Source of the DNA: an uncultured Granulosicoccaceae bacterium
Lineage (GTDB): Bacteria; Pseudomonadota; Gammaproteobacteria; Granulosicoccales; Granulosicoccaceae
NCBI GenBank assembly: GCA_937930305.1
Contig: CALGLE010000001.1
Coordinates: forward strand, 62,001 to 126,000
DNA length: 64,000 nucleotides
Reading direction: 5' to 3'
Shown here: positions 36,861 to 45,960 of the stretch, piece by piece
Numbering within the stretch: the first letter of the stretch is position 1
How the letters are laid out: each line of letters starts with the position of its first letter
The notes under the pieces: generated by a model
Databases searched by the model: none
Told to the model about the DNA's origin: nothing
The model's input: the letters and a program-made list of their open reading frames with translations, nothing else
Translations under genes and position numbers: made by a program

Positions 36861-36931
36861 TTGCGTTTTCTTTAAGTTAAATTGACAGCCAATAAATTCG
36901 GTTGGAAAGTTGAATGCCCAAGCCTATCCAT

Positions 36932-37315
36932 TTAAAACAATCTTCCCTGTTGGGGCTCATCGCTGCATTCCGCCCCACGCCATTCAAATTCGGATAGAGC
37001 AATCGTATCGTTTGTGAATAAAACACCTTCTTCAATCAACCGCTTTTTTTGCCTTCCCGCCTCAGGATGGCTAATTTTTCCTTTCGAGTTCACAACACGA
37101 TGCCAAGGCACATCTTCGGGGCAGGCCGCCATCGCCAGTCCAACCCAACGGGATGCAGACGCTTGATAGTCTTCTTCGCTGACCTCAGTCGGCTTAGGTA
37201 GCAGGTTAGAAATTCTTCCGTAGGTGGCAACTTTTCCAGAAGGTATGTCTCGTACCAGAGCCCACACTTGATCGAAATACAAGGACGGATTGGGCGGAGG
37301 CAAATAAGACCACAC
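36932..37315 (-). CDS. Alkyltransferase-like (ATL) DNA repair protein
   Basis: This 127-residue protein has the MGMT DNA-binding fold (IPSGKVATYGRISNLL, AMAACPEDVPWHRVVNSKG). Where methyltransferases have the acceptor Cys in PCHR, this one has Trp: PWHR at 70-73. That substitution defines ATL proteins, which bind O6-alkylguanine and flag it for nucleotide excision repair instead of removing the alkyl group. It starts at a GTG 3 bp after the stop of the RraA-like gene, suggesting co-transcription. Confidence 0.87.
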   Translation of the reverse strand: MWSYLPPPNPSLYFDQVWALVRDIPSGKVATYGRISNLLPKPTEVSEEDYQASASRWVGLAMAACPEDVPWHRVVNSKGKISHPEAGRQKKRLIEEGVLFTNDTIALSEFEWRGAECSDEPQQGRLF

Positions 37316-37318
37316 AGC

Positions 37319-38029
37319 TTAAGTCCTTGCCGCTTCGAATTTTGCCCACACCTCTTCCAATTTTTCGATATCAAAGCCAGGTTCACGGGCAGGCCCTAAT
37401 ACGATCGACTCGGTATCAATCACTTTTTCTATCGCGGCTTTAAGACGAGGTATAACATCTTTTGGTATCACTATCGCACCGTGTCGATCTGCGTGAATCA
37501 GCTCATTTTCACTGACTCGCATGCCTAAAATATTAACGGGTTTGCCGATATCGACGACGTGCACATACCCATGACTGGGCCCAATAGAACCAGACAGAAC
37601 CGGAAAACCTTCATCCATCACATCGAGATCACGCATCACACCATTGGTCACAGCCCCTCGTAAGCCTAGCCCTTTATGTACCGCGACATGAACCTCCCCC
37701 CACCATCCAGCAATACAATGAGGGTAATCAACATCTTCAACCACAGCAACAGATGGACTTACCCCTGCAGCCATCGAGCGAAAGTAATCCATTCGTTTGG
37801 CACGAACAATCTCATTGGGTTCAGTTGATGGGGCTAGCCCGGATATACGCGCAGTTCTAGCAAAACCAACCATGGCTGGGTCCCCTGGCTTGCAATGGTG
37901 CATAGCACCGCGTGTAAATCGATTGAACCCACGCTGTCCTTGAGCAACCTCAATGGCGTTACACACGGTGGGTGTATCCACAGAGGACAACAGCTCATGC
38001 AAATTGCTCGGTAACAAGGGATCAGTCAA
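37319..38029 (-). CDS. RraA-like protein (hydroxymethyl-oxoglutarate aldolase / decarboxylase family)
   Basis: The 236-residue RraA-fold protein has the substrate/metal segment GWWGEVHVAVHKGLGLRGAV with GAVTNGVMRDLD (Arg-Asp) and a C-terminal LIHADRHGAIVIP. The family covers 4-hydroxy-4-methyl-2-oxoglutarate aldolases, oxaloacetate decarboxylases and RNase E inhibitors; longer forms like this are usually enzymes. It begins at a TTG with AGGA seven bases before it. The double-SnoaL gene lies 24 bp upstream in the same direction, so both may serve one catabolic route. Confidence 0.83.
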   Translation of the reverse strand: MTDPLLPSNLHELLSSVDTPTVCNAIEVAQGQRGFNRFTRGAMHHCKPGDPAMVGFARTARISGLAPSTEPNEIVRAKRMDYFRSMAAGVSPSVAVVEDVDYPHCIAGWWGEVHVAVHKGLGLRGAVTNGVMRDLDVMDEGFPVLSGSIGPSHGYVHVVDIGKPVNILGMRVSENELIHADRHGAIVIPKDVIPRLKAAIEKVIDTESIVLGPAREPGFDIEKLEEVWAKFEAART

Positions 38030-38053
38030 TGCGGTTCCTAGTGGTGGGACGCT

Positions 38054-39004
38054 TTAAGTTTGCAGCAGAATTTGTTTCCATATCGCGATTTCATCAAATA
38101 GAGTGATTTCTCGGCGCACGCCTCTTGGACCAAACTCCATATGGCTCACCCCCATAATATAGACGTCGGCACCTGTCGGGGGACCAAACCGACCCCATCC
38201 CGTATGCTGACCGGTGAGTGACCACCGAATGGCACTCCGAGCTGGCATCAGTGCATCAAGTCGACCTATTTGATGTTCAATTTTTAATTCAGCTTTTGGG
38301 AACGAACTAACCACACCTAACCAGAATTGATCAACGGCTTCTCTTCCATAAGCCTCATGGCCACCTGGGTAGGACACCTGACAGGCTCGATCGTATTGGT
38401 CACCGATGATGGCAAAGTTTGCCGCCATCAATTGATGAAGAATGCCTGCGTGTTTCTCACCCCACTCATTGTTATTGCCTTTACCGGTGTATGGGCCCGC
38501 AATATCAGTTGCCGGTGTTAAGGGCATTGCGGTAGCACCAGCTCGAATAGCATCACGTGCCACGCTCTGGGCAGAATTTCCCAATTGGATTGCAATGGCT
38601 GCATTATCACGAATCAACCATTCATCCCAAACTCGATTATTCAAGCAGAACGTATCGGCAATGGTTCGAAACGAAACTGTCTGACCACTTGATGGGCCAA
38701 ACTCACCCCCGTGATGGGTTGCTGTTGATACGATGCGATGTGACGACAGAAACCCATTGTCATCATCGCCACACCAGATAACATCTTCACCCAATAACTG
38801 ACGATGTGGGAACTCACTCAGTGTTGCCATAGTATTGGCTTTGCCTGCCGCATTTCCGACACTTATTCCCGCTGGCGACCGAACAATTAAGTCGTCGGCG
38901 TAGTGCCAATCCAGCGCGGCAATATTACGCCCTTCCCAAATCATCGCGGTACACTTTAAGATGTAATCAGGTAGATCCAAGTATTGGGTATCAAATCCTT
39001 TCAT
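38054..39004 (-). CDS. Double SnoaL-like (NTF2-fold) protein
   Basis: The 316-residue protein appears to consist of two SnoaL/NTF2-like halves (about 1-150 and 175-316), each with an aromatic-rich cavity pattern (WHYADDLIVRSPAGI in the first, FGPPTGADVYIMGVSHMEF in the second). No active residues can be assigned. Such tandem proteins occur beside catabolic genes, possibly as hydratases or isomerases. The ATG directly follows a TAG on the same strand (39005-39007), as if it once followed another gene. Confidence 0.72.
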   Translation of the reverse strand: MKGFDTQYLDLPDYILKCTAMIWEGRNIAALDWHYADDLIVRSPAGISVGNAAGKANTMATLSEFPHRQLLGEDVIWCGDDDNGFLSSHRIVSTATHHGGEFGPSSGQTVSFRTIADTFCLNNRVWDEWLIRDNAAIAIQLGNSAQSVARDAIRAGATAMPLTPATDIAGPYTGKGNNNEWGEKHAGILHQLMAANFAIIGDQYDRACQVSYPGGHEAYGREAVDQFWLGVVSSFPKAELKIEHQIGRLDALMPARSAIRWSLTGQHTGWGRFGPPTGADVYIMGVSHMEFGPRGVRREITLFDEIAIWKQILLQT

Positions 39005-39208
39005 CTATCGTGACGCTCCCAGGTTTACCACCACAAGCTCAGTGTGGAAGAAATTTTTCGCCGCTTGAAGCGCTATATAAACTTTATTACCGGCGAAGTT
39101 TACAACTTGATCGGTGAGAATCACATCATATTTTATGTCGTTTTGGTGAATCAGTTCGCGTTCTGATTCTGCAATTGTCTTCCCTTCGGTCGAGACCGAA
39201 AAAGTAAC
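39005..39208 (-). pseudogene. Possible 3' remnant of a gene upstream of the double-SnoaL gene
   Basis: On the minus strand a frame is open for 67 codons from a TGA at 39209-39211 to a TAG at 39005-39007, which abuts the SnoaL ATG. It has no ATG and no good start. The translation is protein-like (ends FHTELVVVNLGASR) but I do not recognise it. It may be the tail of a gene whose 5' part was lost, or chance. Confidence 0.25.
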
Positions 39209-39211
39209 TCA

Positions 39212-39601
39212 TTTAACTGTTGATTCTAACTTTTTATCCTAGCAATGGTATGCACGATACCTTCGCATTATGCTTTAACTCTACACTTCTCCCAGGGAGC
39301 GAGGAGCAATAATGAAGTCTTTTGTATTCATAAATCTCTTAAATGGCATGCGTATCCATCGTTCACTCACCGATCCTGAATGAAATTTTTCGTTCTGACC
39401 GGTTCCACACGTACCTCTTGTTCACCGAACGAATTCACAAGAAAAACACCAAATAATGTGCTGTAGCTCTCGCCCGATGTTTCTTGATGTGACAACCTGG
39501 TGTCTAAATGAAAAACCAATACGATTACTCTTGTCGATGTTGAAGGACGAGAAAGCAGGGCCGACACCAGCAGTACCTCGATGATGTGATGGAATGTTCC
39601 G
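39212..39601. other. Intergenic region upstream of the DUF4377-like lipoprotein gene
   Basis: About 390 bases hold no gene I can support. A small minus-strand frame (39367-39693) overlaps the lipoprotein start and has no family features. Nothing promoter-like stands out beyond AT-rich stretches near 39220-39270 and a GGAA run before the ATG at 39602. Confidence 0.3.
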
Positions 39602-40318
39602 ATGAAATTCTTCAACGCAATTTTTAGTTCACTTTTAATCGCAAATTTCACCCTCTTTGGCTGCTCAGTTGATGCTGACATCGAACCAAGCATCGCGCCA
39701 GAAACCGTATTCGAAGATTTTCAAATCCCTGCAGTCCCAGCAATCAGCTCTTTAACTGCAGTGAGCTCTTTACCTAATGGGCCCATCAACGCCGAAGGCA
39801 CAGACTTTCGCATAGAGCGCTTACGGGTTAAGCACCACCAAGTGGAATGCGAAGGTTACTTTGTTACCCACTGCTTATTAACTCAGAATGAGAACAGCGA
39901 CGAATGGTTGTATTTTTACGACACTATCGAAGGCTTTAATTACGAATGGGGTATGAACTACGAGATCTTGATGGAAGTGCGAACCACAAATACGGGCGTT
40001 GCAAAAGCACCTCGACTTACCTACACCTTGGTTGAAATTCTCTCGCAAGCACAGCACGAACCAGACGAGGTGTTCCAGTACGCATCGCGCAAAAGTGATG
40101 AACGAATAACGCAAACTTCCCCGAGTGAATTCAGCTTGCTTGGGAATAAACCCTTTGTGTGTGATTCAGACAACTGTGAAACCCTACGTTCCACGATGGT
40201 GCAAGGCCAATCTGCTTTGCTTTCATTTAGGCACAGTTCAAGCCGCGATGGCCCGCTGGTACTGCAGGCAGTGCTCTGCGTTGATTCGCCGCAGTCTTTC
40301 AACGAATCTTGTTTGTAA
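39602..40318 (+). CDS. Lipoprotein with DUF4377-like domain
   Basis: The 238-residue protein has a lipoprotein signal (LIANFTLFGC, lipobox Cys near residue 20). Residues ~75-145 resemble DUF4377: a HHQVECEGYFVTHCLLTQ start with two Cys, then WLYFYDTIEGFNYEWGMNYE and ILMEVRTT. The C-terminal ~95 residues have two more Cys pairs and no match I know. It is likely anchored in the envelope; role unknown. No operon partner. Confidence 0.7.
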   Translation: MKFFNAIFSSLLIANFTLFGCSVDADIEPSIAPETVFEDFQIPAVPAISSLTAVSSLPNGPINAEGTDFRIERLRVKHHQVECEGYFVTHCLLTQNENSDEWLYFYDTIEGFNYEWGMNYEILMEVRTTNTGVAKAPRLTYTLVEILSQAQHEPDEVFQYASRKSDERITQTSPSEFSLLGNKPFVCDSDNCETLRSTMVQGQSALLSFRHSSSRDGPLVLQAVLCVDSPQSFNESCL

Positions 40319-40612
40319 TCGCTTTTCTAACGAGATTAAATAATATCTACGCCTCACCGATGTAAACGATTGTAAACATAGCCCCAGGTGTCTTAGCTTC
40401 GCTCGTTAACCAATTTTTTTCGGCAGATAATTTGCCTAATCAATAAAGCGCAGATGTTTTGAACATGAAAACGCTCGCTAGGAGAGTACGACCTTAACAT
40501 TAACCCAGTTGCCCTAAATCCGGGACTACACAACACGGATCAGCCAACGATAAGAACGATTGTCGTCTATTTATACTTTTGTCTAAACAGACTGTCAAAA
40601 GGAATCAGATCG

Positions 40613-41314
40613 ATGCGTAAATCCATGAAAGTTGCCTATCTAGAGGATAGTCCGGACCAAGGCCGAGCGGTGATGCAATGGCTCCAAGCTGAATCCATTG
40701 ACTGTGAGGTTTATCCCTCATTTGAAGCAATGCAAGTCGCGCTTGAAAGCGCGAAGTACGATGCCGTCATACTCGACGTAGAAATTCAAGGCCAACCGCT
40801 TGGGCTCTCCATGCTTGAATACATCCGTTCCACAGTCGACGCGGTGATACCCGTGTTAATCGTCTCATCAAAACCCTATTGGGATGAGGCATTACAACTT
40901 GGCGCTGATGACTTTCTAGAAAAACCGCTCAATCCGAAGCAGCTTTCAGCTCGCGTATTCCAACTACTTCGCCCGATAAGTGACACAGGAGCCGTTGAAT
41001 ACTACCCGCCCTATCAGCTGCATTCGGCTGAAAATTTAATAACGAATGAAGGGAGGCGAGTGGAACTCACCACCGGTGAATTTGAGCTTGCTGCAACGCT
41101 TTTCAAGCACTTTGGCAAAGTCCTTTCTTACGACTGGCTCATATCCACGTTACCGGAGCAGTCCTCTGAGACCTCATCTCGACGCATACAAAGTGATTTG
41201 CAAAAACTAAAACGAAAAATAGGCCTAAACCTTTCTGAGAGCTGGCGGCTTGAAACCGTGTATCAGCACGGATGCCGGCTGGTCGATACCGGGTATCACC
41301 CAAACCGCTCGTGA
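40613..41314 (+). CDS. Orphan OmpR-type response regulator
   Basis: This 233-residue two-domain regulator has a receiver (LEDSPDQ acidic pocket, phospho-acceptor Asp in AVILDVEIQGQ, Lys in FLEKPLNPKQ) and a winged-helix output domain with LTTGEFELAATLF and SRRIQSDLQKLKRKIG. An AAGGA site precedes the ATG. No histidine kinase gene is nearby. A start four codons later (MKVAYLED) is also possible. Target genes are not evident; the two flanking genes are small and unknown. Confidence 0.87.
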   Translation: MRKSMKVAYLEDSPDQGRAVMQWLQAESIDCEVYPSFEAMQVALESAKYDAVILDVEIQGQPLGLSMLEYIRSTVDAVIPVLIVSSKPYWDEALQLGADDFLEKPLNPKQLSARVFQLLRPISDTGAVEYYPPYQLHSAENLITNEGRRVELTTGEFELAATLFKHFGKVLSYDWLISTLPEQSSETSSRRIQSDLQKLKRKIGLNLSESWRLETVYQHGCRLVDTGYHPNRS

Positions 41315-41529
41315 GCTCATCCATCATCATCGTTATGGGTTGGCTATCTCCGCTGAAGGGGCGAAGTCAATCGGGACAAGGAAGCCTCTTCTCGGCAAGT
41401 AATCGAAGAGAATGCCGTTTAAGCAAGCAATCCATCGATCTCTAGTTGAAGAAGACGCTAAGGTATATGTCACTTATTTGCGTTTGTTATGGTTAATGTC
41501 TAAATAGGGGGTTTTATTGAGACATTGCT

Positions 41530-42006
41530 GTGACATCTGAAGCAAAGTTATCAATGTGCATAGATAAATTAGAAGCGTGGGTGCTGGGCAAGCCACTCTC
41601 TGCTCAAGAGGATGCGTTAGCACTTGGCTCTATTCTGTCTGAACTGTGTCACCTGGCGCGCGATCTTCCCGCGTGTGCTGTAGTGTCCTTCCGAATAAAC
41701 GAACACCTAAAGACTCCGATAGTCGATACAGACAAGGTGAGACAAAGAATGCTAGCACTCGAGTTCAACCACTACCCAGAGTTCAAGGAAATTACGGACA
41801 ACTCTTATTACCATGCCACGACGGGCCGATTATCAGATGACGTGGTTAGTGTGTATCAGGATTTAGTCGCGGGAAACATCCTATTTAAAAAAGGCGATCA
41901 ATATGGAGCGGTGAAGCATTGGCAATTCACGATGAATTCGCAGTGGTCTGTTGAAGCCACCAAGGCAATACAGTTCCTCAACGCGTACAGACGACAATTT
42001 AGATAA
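41530..42006 (+). CDS. DUF5063-like protein
   Basis: This 158-residue soluble protein starts at a GTG. The C-terminal half (LSDDVVSVYQDLVAGNILFK, then AVKHWQFTMNSQWSVEATKA) follows the DUF5063 pattern of a D-D-x3-(I/V)-Y-x-D-L segment and an (A/V)-x2-W-x-F helix, though less aromatic than usual. Function unknown. It stands alone after the orphan response regulator with a 215-bp gap. Confidence 0.6.
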   Translation: MTSEAKLSMCIDKLEAWVLGKPLSAQEDALALGSILSELCHLARDLPACAVVSFRINEHLKTPIVDTDKVRQRMLALEFNHYPEFKEITDNSYYHATTGRLSDDVVSVYQDLVAGNILFKKGDQYGAVKHWQFTMNSQWSVEATKAIQFLNAYRRQFR

Positions 42007-42285
42007 CTGATAGCAGTTTATCTTTATTGTTGTTCGTGAAACAGTTCGTGCTTTTTATAAGAAACAGTTGTTAGCTGGTCCCCTATTTAAACCGTGTAAG
42101 CACACATCGATCACAATCCAGTTACACGAAACTAAAATATACACTTCTAGGTCCGTTACCGGATTTAGAGGTAGAAAATAGAACTCGATGGAAATAGATC
42201 AAGCCCACGCAAAGATGGGAAGTCGCTTTAAACCAGAGATCTTCGCAAACATGAATGGCTGTCTTAAAACACGGCGTTGATTAAA

Positions 42286-42324
42286 GCCCACACTGAATCA
42301 TTGGATTTTAGTGTGGGCATCTTT
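42286..42324. terminator. Long stem-loop, possible terminator
   Basis: GCCCACACT (42286-42294) pairs with AGTGTGGGC (42310-42318). The stem continues inward (42295-42299 with 42304-42308, one G-T pair and a single-base bulge) to a 4-base loop, about 14 bp in all. The downstream T-run is weak (ATCTTTC). It could end the upstream transcript or be an isolated repeat copy. Confidence 0.5.
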
Positions 42325-42428
42325 CGCTATGAATGGTATGAGCTCATTCCCAGACACAGTAGATAGACAAACACCATTATTTGGCTATATGTATGGCCAC
42401 ATGCCATGGAAAATTGGGGAGGCTTTAA

Positions 42429-42512
42429 GCGGCGTCGGTATCACTACGCTCAATAAAAAAATAACGGGAGGCGGCGTCGGTATCACTACGCTCAATAAAA
42501 AAATAACGGGAG
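42429..42512. repeat. Perfect tandem duplication of a 42-bp unit
   Basis: The 42 bases at 42429-42470 are repeated exactly at 42471-42512. The unit begins GCGGCGTCGGTATCACTACG and contains a run of seven A. Identity is complete, so the duplication is recent. It is a multiple of three and does not break the doubtful frame around it. Confidence 0.9.
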
Positions 42513-42617
42513 CATGCCACGTCGATCGAAAGCTAATATCCGGTGATAGTCCGCTGGCGGCGAACGAATTCGGGAAACTTGCCATAGTCGTATTATTGAA
42601 AGAGATTTACTAACCAA

Positions 42618-42650
42618 ATTAAAATACCGCCAGCGATACTAGTCTGGCGG
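42618..42650 (-). terminator. Terminator at the end of the zinc-type cluster
   Basis: CCGCCAG at 42627-42633 and CTGGCGG at 42644-42650 form a 7-bp GC-rich stem. Read on the minus strand it is followed by TATTTTAATTT. It lies just beyond the last gene (stop at 42667), as expected for the end of this operon. Confidence 0.7.
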
Positions 42651-42666
42651 CAGCGCGTTGCGTAAA

Positions 42667-43254
42667 TTACTCGGGAGCATACGGCAATAGTTTGTCCACT
42701 TCAAAACGATAACCCGATTCGGCTAAATCACTTTTAACAGTTTCCGCTCGAATCGTACCGATGGCCCAAACCGGCTCATATGGGTTGTCCAACTCAATTG
42801 CTTCAGAAGGCTGGGCGTGGACAACCTGATTCGCAGGTGGTGGTGGGGTGTGTATACACGCCCCCAGGTAAGGCACTAACAAGAATTCGTTTAATTTGGC
42901 TTGACCATCAAATTCTAATGGAGTGATGTAAGCGGCAAGCCGCACGCGCTGCCCATCCAATTCTTCCACGACTGGCGCGTAGCTGAATTCTTCCTGCAAC
43001 TTTTGCAATCGCGCTTCCGACTCTGCACTGCCATCCAGCAAAGTATCAATCTCTTCTTGCGACATGGATGCGAAGGGGTTCTCTGGTTGTACAAAATCAT
43101 CAGGAATCAGATCATCCCAGTCGATAGTAGTTGCCGGCTCACCTTCCGAGGTGTCATCGTCATCGGAAAATGGCCACCACCCAGCAAGCGCACTTGCGTT
43201 GATAACGATAATTAACACTGCAAATACAGCAAGAGCTAAACGCCGATTACCCAT
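42667..43254 (-). CDS. DUF3299 protein of a zinc-type transport cluster
   Basis: The 195-residue protein has an N-terminal signal or anchor (LALAVFAVLIIVINASALAG), an acidic linker and a C-terminal DUF3299 domain with the marker segments AAYITPLEFDG, FLLVPYLGACIHTPPPPANQ. The family is exported; the conserved Cys-x-His and poly-Pro run are probably the functional site. In Vibrio a DUF3299 protein accompanies the zinc-regulated zrg transporter, and gene order here agrees. It is last in the operon. Confidence 0.83.
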   Translation of the reverse strand: MGNRRLALAVFAVLIIVINASALAGWWPFSDDDDTSEGEPATTIDWDDLIPDDFVQPENPFASMSQEEIDTLLDGSAESEARLQKLQEEFSYAPVVEELDGQRVRLAAYITPLEFDGQAKLNEFLLVPYLGACIHTPPPPANQVVHAQPSEAIELDNPYEPVWAIGTIRAETVKSDLAESGYRFEVDKLLPYAPE

Positions 43255-43278
43255 AGTGAAAAACCTCGTATTCTTAAA

Positions 43279-44532
43279 TTAAAGTTTCTGCGAAAGCCCA
43301 TCGGCAAGCGATTTGCGATAAGCCTGCAATGCAGGAATCATCCCAGCCAATATGCCAGCAAAAGCCACAAAGAGTAAAATTCTAATTTCAGCCGTGTGCG
43401 GCAGTGTTAACTGCACAGTTAGCCCAAATCGTTGTTGCAGATACACAGCGCCCACTCCCGTTAAAGCATAATGCAGCATTAGGCCAATAATAATTCCACC
43501 CATTGTCAAAAGCGTCGATTCGATACAGAGCAATAAAAACACATGTATCGGCCTCGCCCCAACCGAGCGGAGCACAGCCATCTCCCGACGACGTTCGTTG
43601 AGACCTGCCAGCAGAACCGACATTAAATTAACCAATCCAGCAATTACGACAACGACTGACACAATCATTAATGCCAATTCTGCCACACTCACCAGCCCCC
43701 ACAATTCTTGAAGGGCAACGCCTGGCAATATCGCAAGCAAGGGCTCAGCTCGATAGGTGTTGATGGCTCGTTGCTCACGAAACACCGTCGCCTTGGATTT
43801 TAGACCCACCAACAACGCCGTCACTGCCGTGGGTTTAAGCTCCATATTACGAATTTCATCCGCTGCAGTGCCCTCACCTTTCACATTTGCGCCATTGCGC
43901 CAATCAACATGCATAGCTTCTATGCCTTCTAAACTTACGTGCACCGCACGGTCCACTGGTGTGCCAGTGGCGTTTAGAATTCCACTGACTTTAAACGGTT
44001 GCTTATCGTGCTTGACCAAACCAACACGGCCAGTGCCATGAGCCACAACCATTTCATCACCGATGCGGTATTTCAACTGTGCCGCCACTTCACTTCCTAT
44101 GACCGCGTCGAATACGTCTTCAAACCGTTTGCCTTCAGCAAACGATAACGCGGTTTTGTTCCCATAGCGATAATGGTCAAAGTAATCGTGATTGGTGCCC
44201 AACACACGAAAACCACCGTGTGAATCACCCAAAGAAATGGGTATGACCCAATCGATGGCTTGTCTTTTCTTTATGTCGTCAACACTTTCCCAACTAATGT
44301 TGTTGGTTGCATTTCCTATACGAAAAACAGAATACAAAAGTAACTGAACCGCCCCACTTCTTGCACCAACGACTAAATCTGTCCCCGAGATCGTTTGCGT
44401 AAAGCTGGTGCGTGCATCTCGGCGAATTTTCTCCACCGTTAAAATCAACGCCACACTCATAGCTATCGCAAGAACAGCGAGCAATGCGGTTGGCCATCGA
44501 TTGCACAAGCTCTTCCAGGCGATACTGATCAT
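43279..44532 (-). CDS. FtsX/MacB-type ABC permease (zrg-like cluster)
   Basis: This 417-residue permease has one N-terminal helix (WPTALLAVLAIAMSVALIL), a ~250-residue periplasmic domain and three C-terminal helices (from ~280) with the ERRREMAVLRSVGARPIHVF coupling segment, the LolC/MacB/FtsX layout. It overlaps the ATPase gene by 4 bp. Such permeases usually drive envelope processes rather than classical import. With the His-rich and DUF3299 partners it resembles the Vibrio zrg zinc system. Confidence 0.86.
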   Translation of the reverse strand: MISIAWKSLCNRWPTALLAVLAIAMSVALILTVEKIRRDARTSFTQTISGTDLVVGARSGAVQLLLYSVFRIGNATNNISWESVDDIKKRQAIDWVIPISLGDSHGGFRVLGTNHDYFDHYRYGNKTALSFAEGKRFEDVFDAVIGSEVAAQLKYRIGDEMVVAHGTGRVGLVKHDKQPFKVSGILNATGTPVDRAVHVSLEGIEAMHVDWRNGANVKGEGTAADEIRNMELKPTAVTALLVGLKSKATVFREQRAINTYRAEPLLAILPGVALQELWGLVSVAELALMIVSVVVVIAGLVNLMSVLLAGLNERRREMAVLRSVGARPIHVFLLLCIESTLLTMGGIIIGLMLHYALTGVGAVYLQQRFGLTVQLTLPHTAEIRILLFVAFAGILAGMIPALQAYRKSLADGLSQKL

Positions 44533-45266
44533 CTCAGCTCACCCGCCGTTGAGGCCGAGTATGCAGCACTGTTTATATCGCGTAAATCTACCCGACGGTT
44601 AAAACTGCTTGCCAACAAGGCGTCATGACTAACGAACAATAGTGTCGATCCAGCTGCTTCAATTTCACTGAACAATAAATCTAGGAAGGCTTGCCGAGCA
44701 TCGCTATCCAGTGACGATGTGGGTTCATCAGCGATAATCAACGCAGGCTGCCCAATCAATGCTCGCGCCACAGCGACCCGTTGTTGTTGCCCCACACTCA
44801 GTTGAGACGTCGGCCTATGACGATATTCACTAGCAGACAATTGCATTGCATCCAGCAATCGATCAATTTCTTGATCTAGTGATCGCCCCTCTTTACTCGC
44901 CCTAGCTTTTCTAGTTGGGGAAAATCGACAGCTTAGTCGCACATTGTCGGCAACGGATAAAAACGGTAATAAGTTAAATTGTTGAAAAACTAAACCGATA
45001 TGATCAACACGAAATTGATCACGCTGGCCGCGCCGTAGCTCGGCCAGCGGTTGTCCATCAACTGTGATTTCACCACTTTGTGGGGAAAGCACAGCAGCTA
45101 TCAAGCTGAGCAAAGTCGTTTTGCCAGACCCAGACGGCCCCTGCAGAAACACGTGCTCTCCACGTTGCATCTTGAACTCACGAATATCCAATACGGGCTT
45201 CGCATGCTTGTTCCATGCAAACCGAACATCGTTTAATTCAACGATATGCTGAGTCACGCTTGTCAT
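44529..45266 (-). CDS. LolD/MacB-type ABC ATPase (zrg-like cluster)
   Basis: The 245-residue ATPase has Walker A GPSGSGKTT, Q-loop LVFQQFNLLPFL, signature LSVGQQQR, Walker B LIIADEPTSSLD and H-loop FVSHD. LSVGQ replaces the usual LSGGQ, a mild change tolerated in this group. It is co-translated with the FtsX-type permease (4-bp overlap). It powers the cluster's transport or envelope step. Confidence 0.9.
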   Translation of the reverse strand: MTSVTQHIVELNDVRFAWNKHAKPVLDIREFKMQRGEHVFLQGPSGSGKTTLLSLIAAVLSPQSGEITVDGQPLAELRRGQRDQFRVDHIGLVFQQFNLLPFLSVADNVRLSCRFSPTRKARASKEGRSLDQEIDRLLDAMQLSASEYRHRPTSQLSVGQQQRVAVARALIGQPALIIADEPTSSLDSDARQAFLDLLFSEIEAAGSTLLFVSHDALLASSFNRRVDLRDINSAAYSASTAGELR

Positions 45267-45304
45267 GCGCAGTGGGCTTACCTTGTCCGAATCTCAAAAC
45301 CGGA

Positions 45305-45901
45305 TCATTTGATAGATTGAAGATTTAAGACAGTATTTTGCGGATCCAGTTCTATCGCCGTTTGGCCTGATTCACCGATCAACTGCACATCCAGATCTTC
45401 AAAACCTGACCAAATAGAGAAAAGTGCAATATCGATTGAACTCAATTTATCCATATCGCCGCATTTGTAGCTGTAAGTCACAAGCACCGCTGAATGAGCG
45501 CTGCCTTCTTCCGAATGCTCATCTGCGTGTTCGTCCTTGTGTTCGTCCTTGTGCTCGTCGTCGTGCTCGTCATCATGCGACTCCTCGGACATGCTGTTTT
45601 CCAAGGACACATCAGTAACGGCGCAATCGCCTGAATTAAAAAGGAAGAGCTCATCCGCTTCGTTCAATTGGTGAATCGCTTCATCGACCAGCGCGTGCTG
45701 CTCATCCGTTTCGGGTTCGTGTTCAAATCCAACCATGTTGTTCCACGGCGAACTCAGTTCTATAAATACTTCCGACCCGGTCACTGCCACGTTCAAAGTC
45801 GCTAGGCCATGCACATGGCTATCGAGATCTCGTTCAGTTTGAGAAAAAGCGGGGGTTGAATAGAATGCTGACAATGCAGCAAGCACAGTAATGGGCTTCA
45901 T
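45305..45901 (-). CDS. Exported His/Glu-rich DUF2796 protein (ZrgA-like metal binder)
   Basis: The 198-residue protein is counted from the ATG at 45901, which has AGGAG at 45912-45916 and gives a clean signal peptide (MKPITVLAALSAFYSTPAFS). A longer frame to 46075 is not supported. DUF2796 features are the SHVHGLATLNVAV start and a central linker of repeated D-E-H-x units (DDEHDDEHKDEHKDEH), suited to metal binding. In Vibrio the DUF2796 protein ZrgA is the periplasmic zinc binder of a second zinc uptake system. Zinc is therefore the likely ligand (inference from family and gene order). Confidence 0.85.
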   Translation of the reverse strand: MKPITVLAALSAFYSTPAFSQTERDLDSHVHGLATLNVAVTGSEVFIELSSPWNNMVGFEHEPETDEQHALVDEAIHQLNEADELFLFNSGDCAVTDVSLENSMSEESHDDEHDDEHKDEHKDEHADEHSEEGSAHSAVLVTYSYKCGDMDKLSSIDIALFSIWSGFEDLDVQLIGESGQTAIELDPQNTVLNLQSIK

Positions 45902-45960
45902 TAAATAAGGACTCCTGAAGAAATGGGACGCTTGAATGCGCGAAACCGGGAACAACAACT

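Larger units (their letters stand above)
42007..42666. other. 660-bp intergenic region with hairpin and tandem duplication
   Basis: No convincing gene. A 100-codon frame at 42311-42613 starts at a GTG inside a hairpin arm, has no ribosome site and no family features. Separate entries cover the hairpin (42286-42324), a 42-bp tandem duplication (42429-42512) and the terminator of the zinc cluster (42618-42650). Confidence 0.4.

Noticed and set aside
39183-39201. TTCGGT/ACCGAA inverted repeat
   Set aside because: It is a 6-bp stem with A-run on the wrong side for a terminator on the plus strand and no T-run on the minus strand; too small to call.
39367-39693. 108-codon minus-strand frame
   Set aside because: It overlaps the start of a lipoprotein gene with a good signal peptide, has no ribosome site or domain, and looks like chance coding.
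42150-42165. Third LacI operator copy (CCGTTACCGGATTT)
   Set aside because: Only half of the palindrome is present and no gene that fits the regulon follows.
42311-42613. 100-codon plus-strand frame containing the 42-bp duplication
   Set aside because: Its GTG start lies in a hairpin arm, there is no ribosome site and no family features; the repeated amino acids only reflect the DNA duplication.
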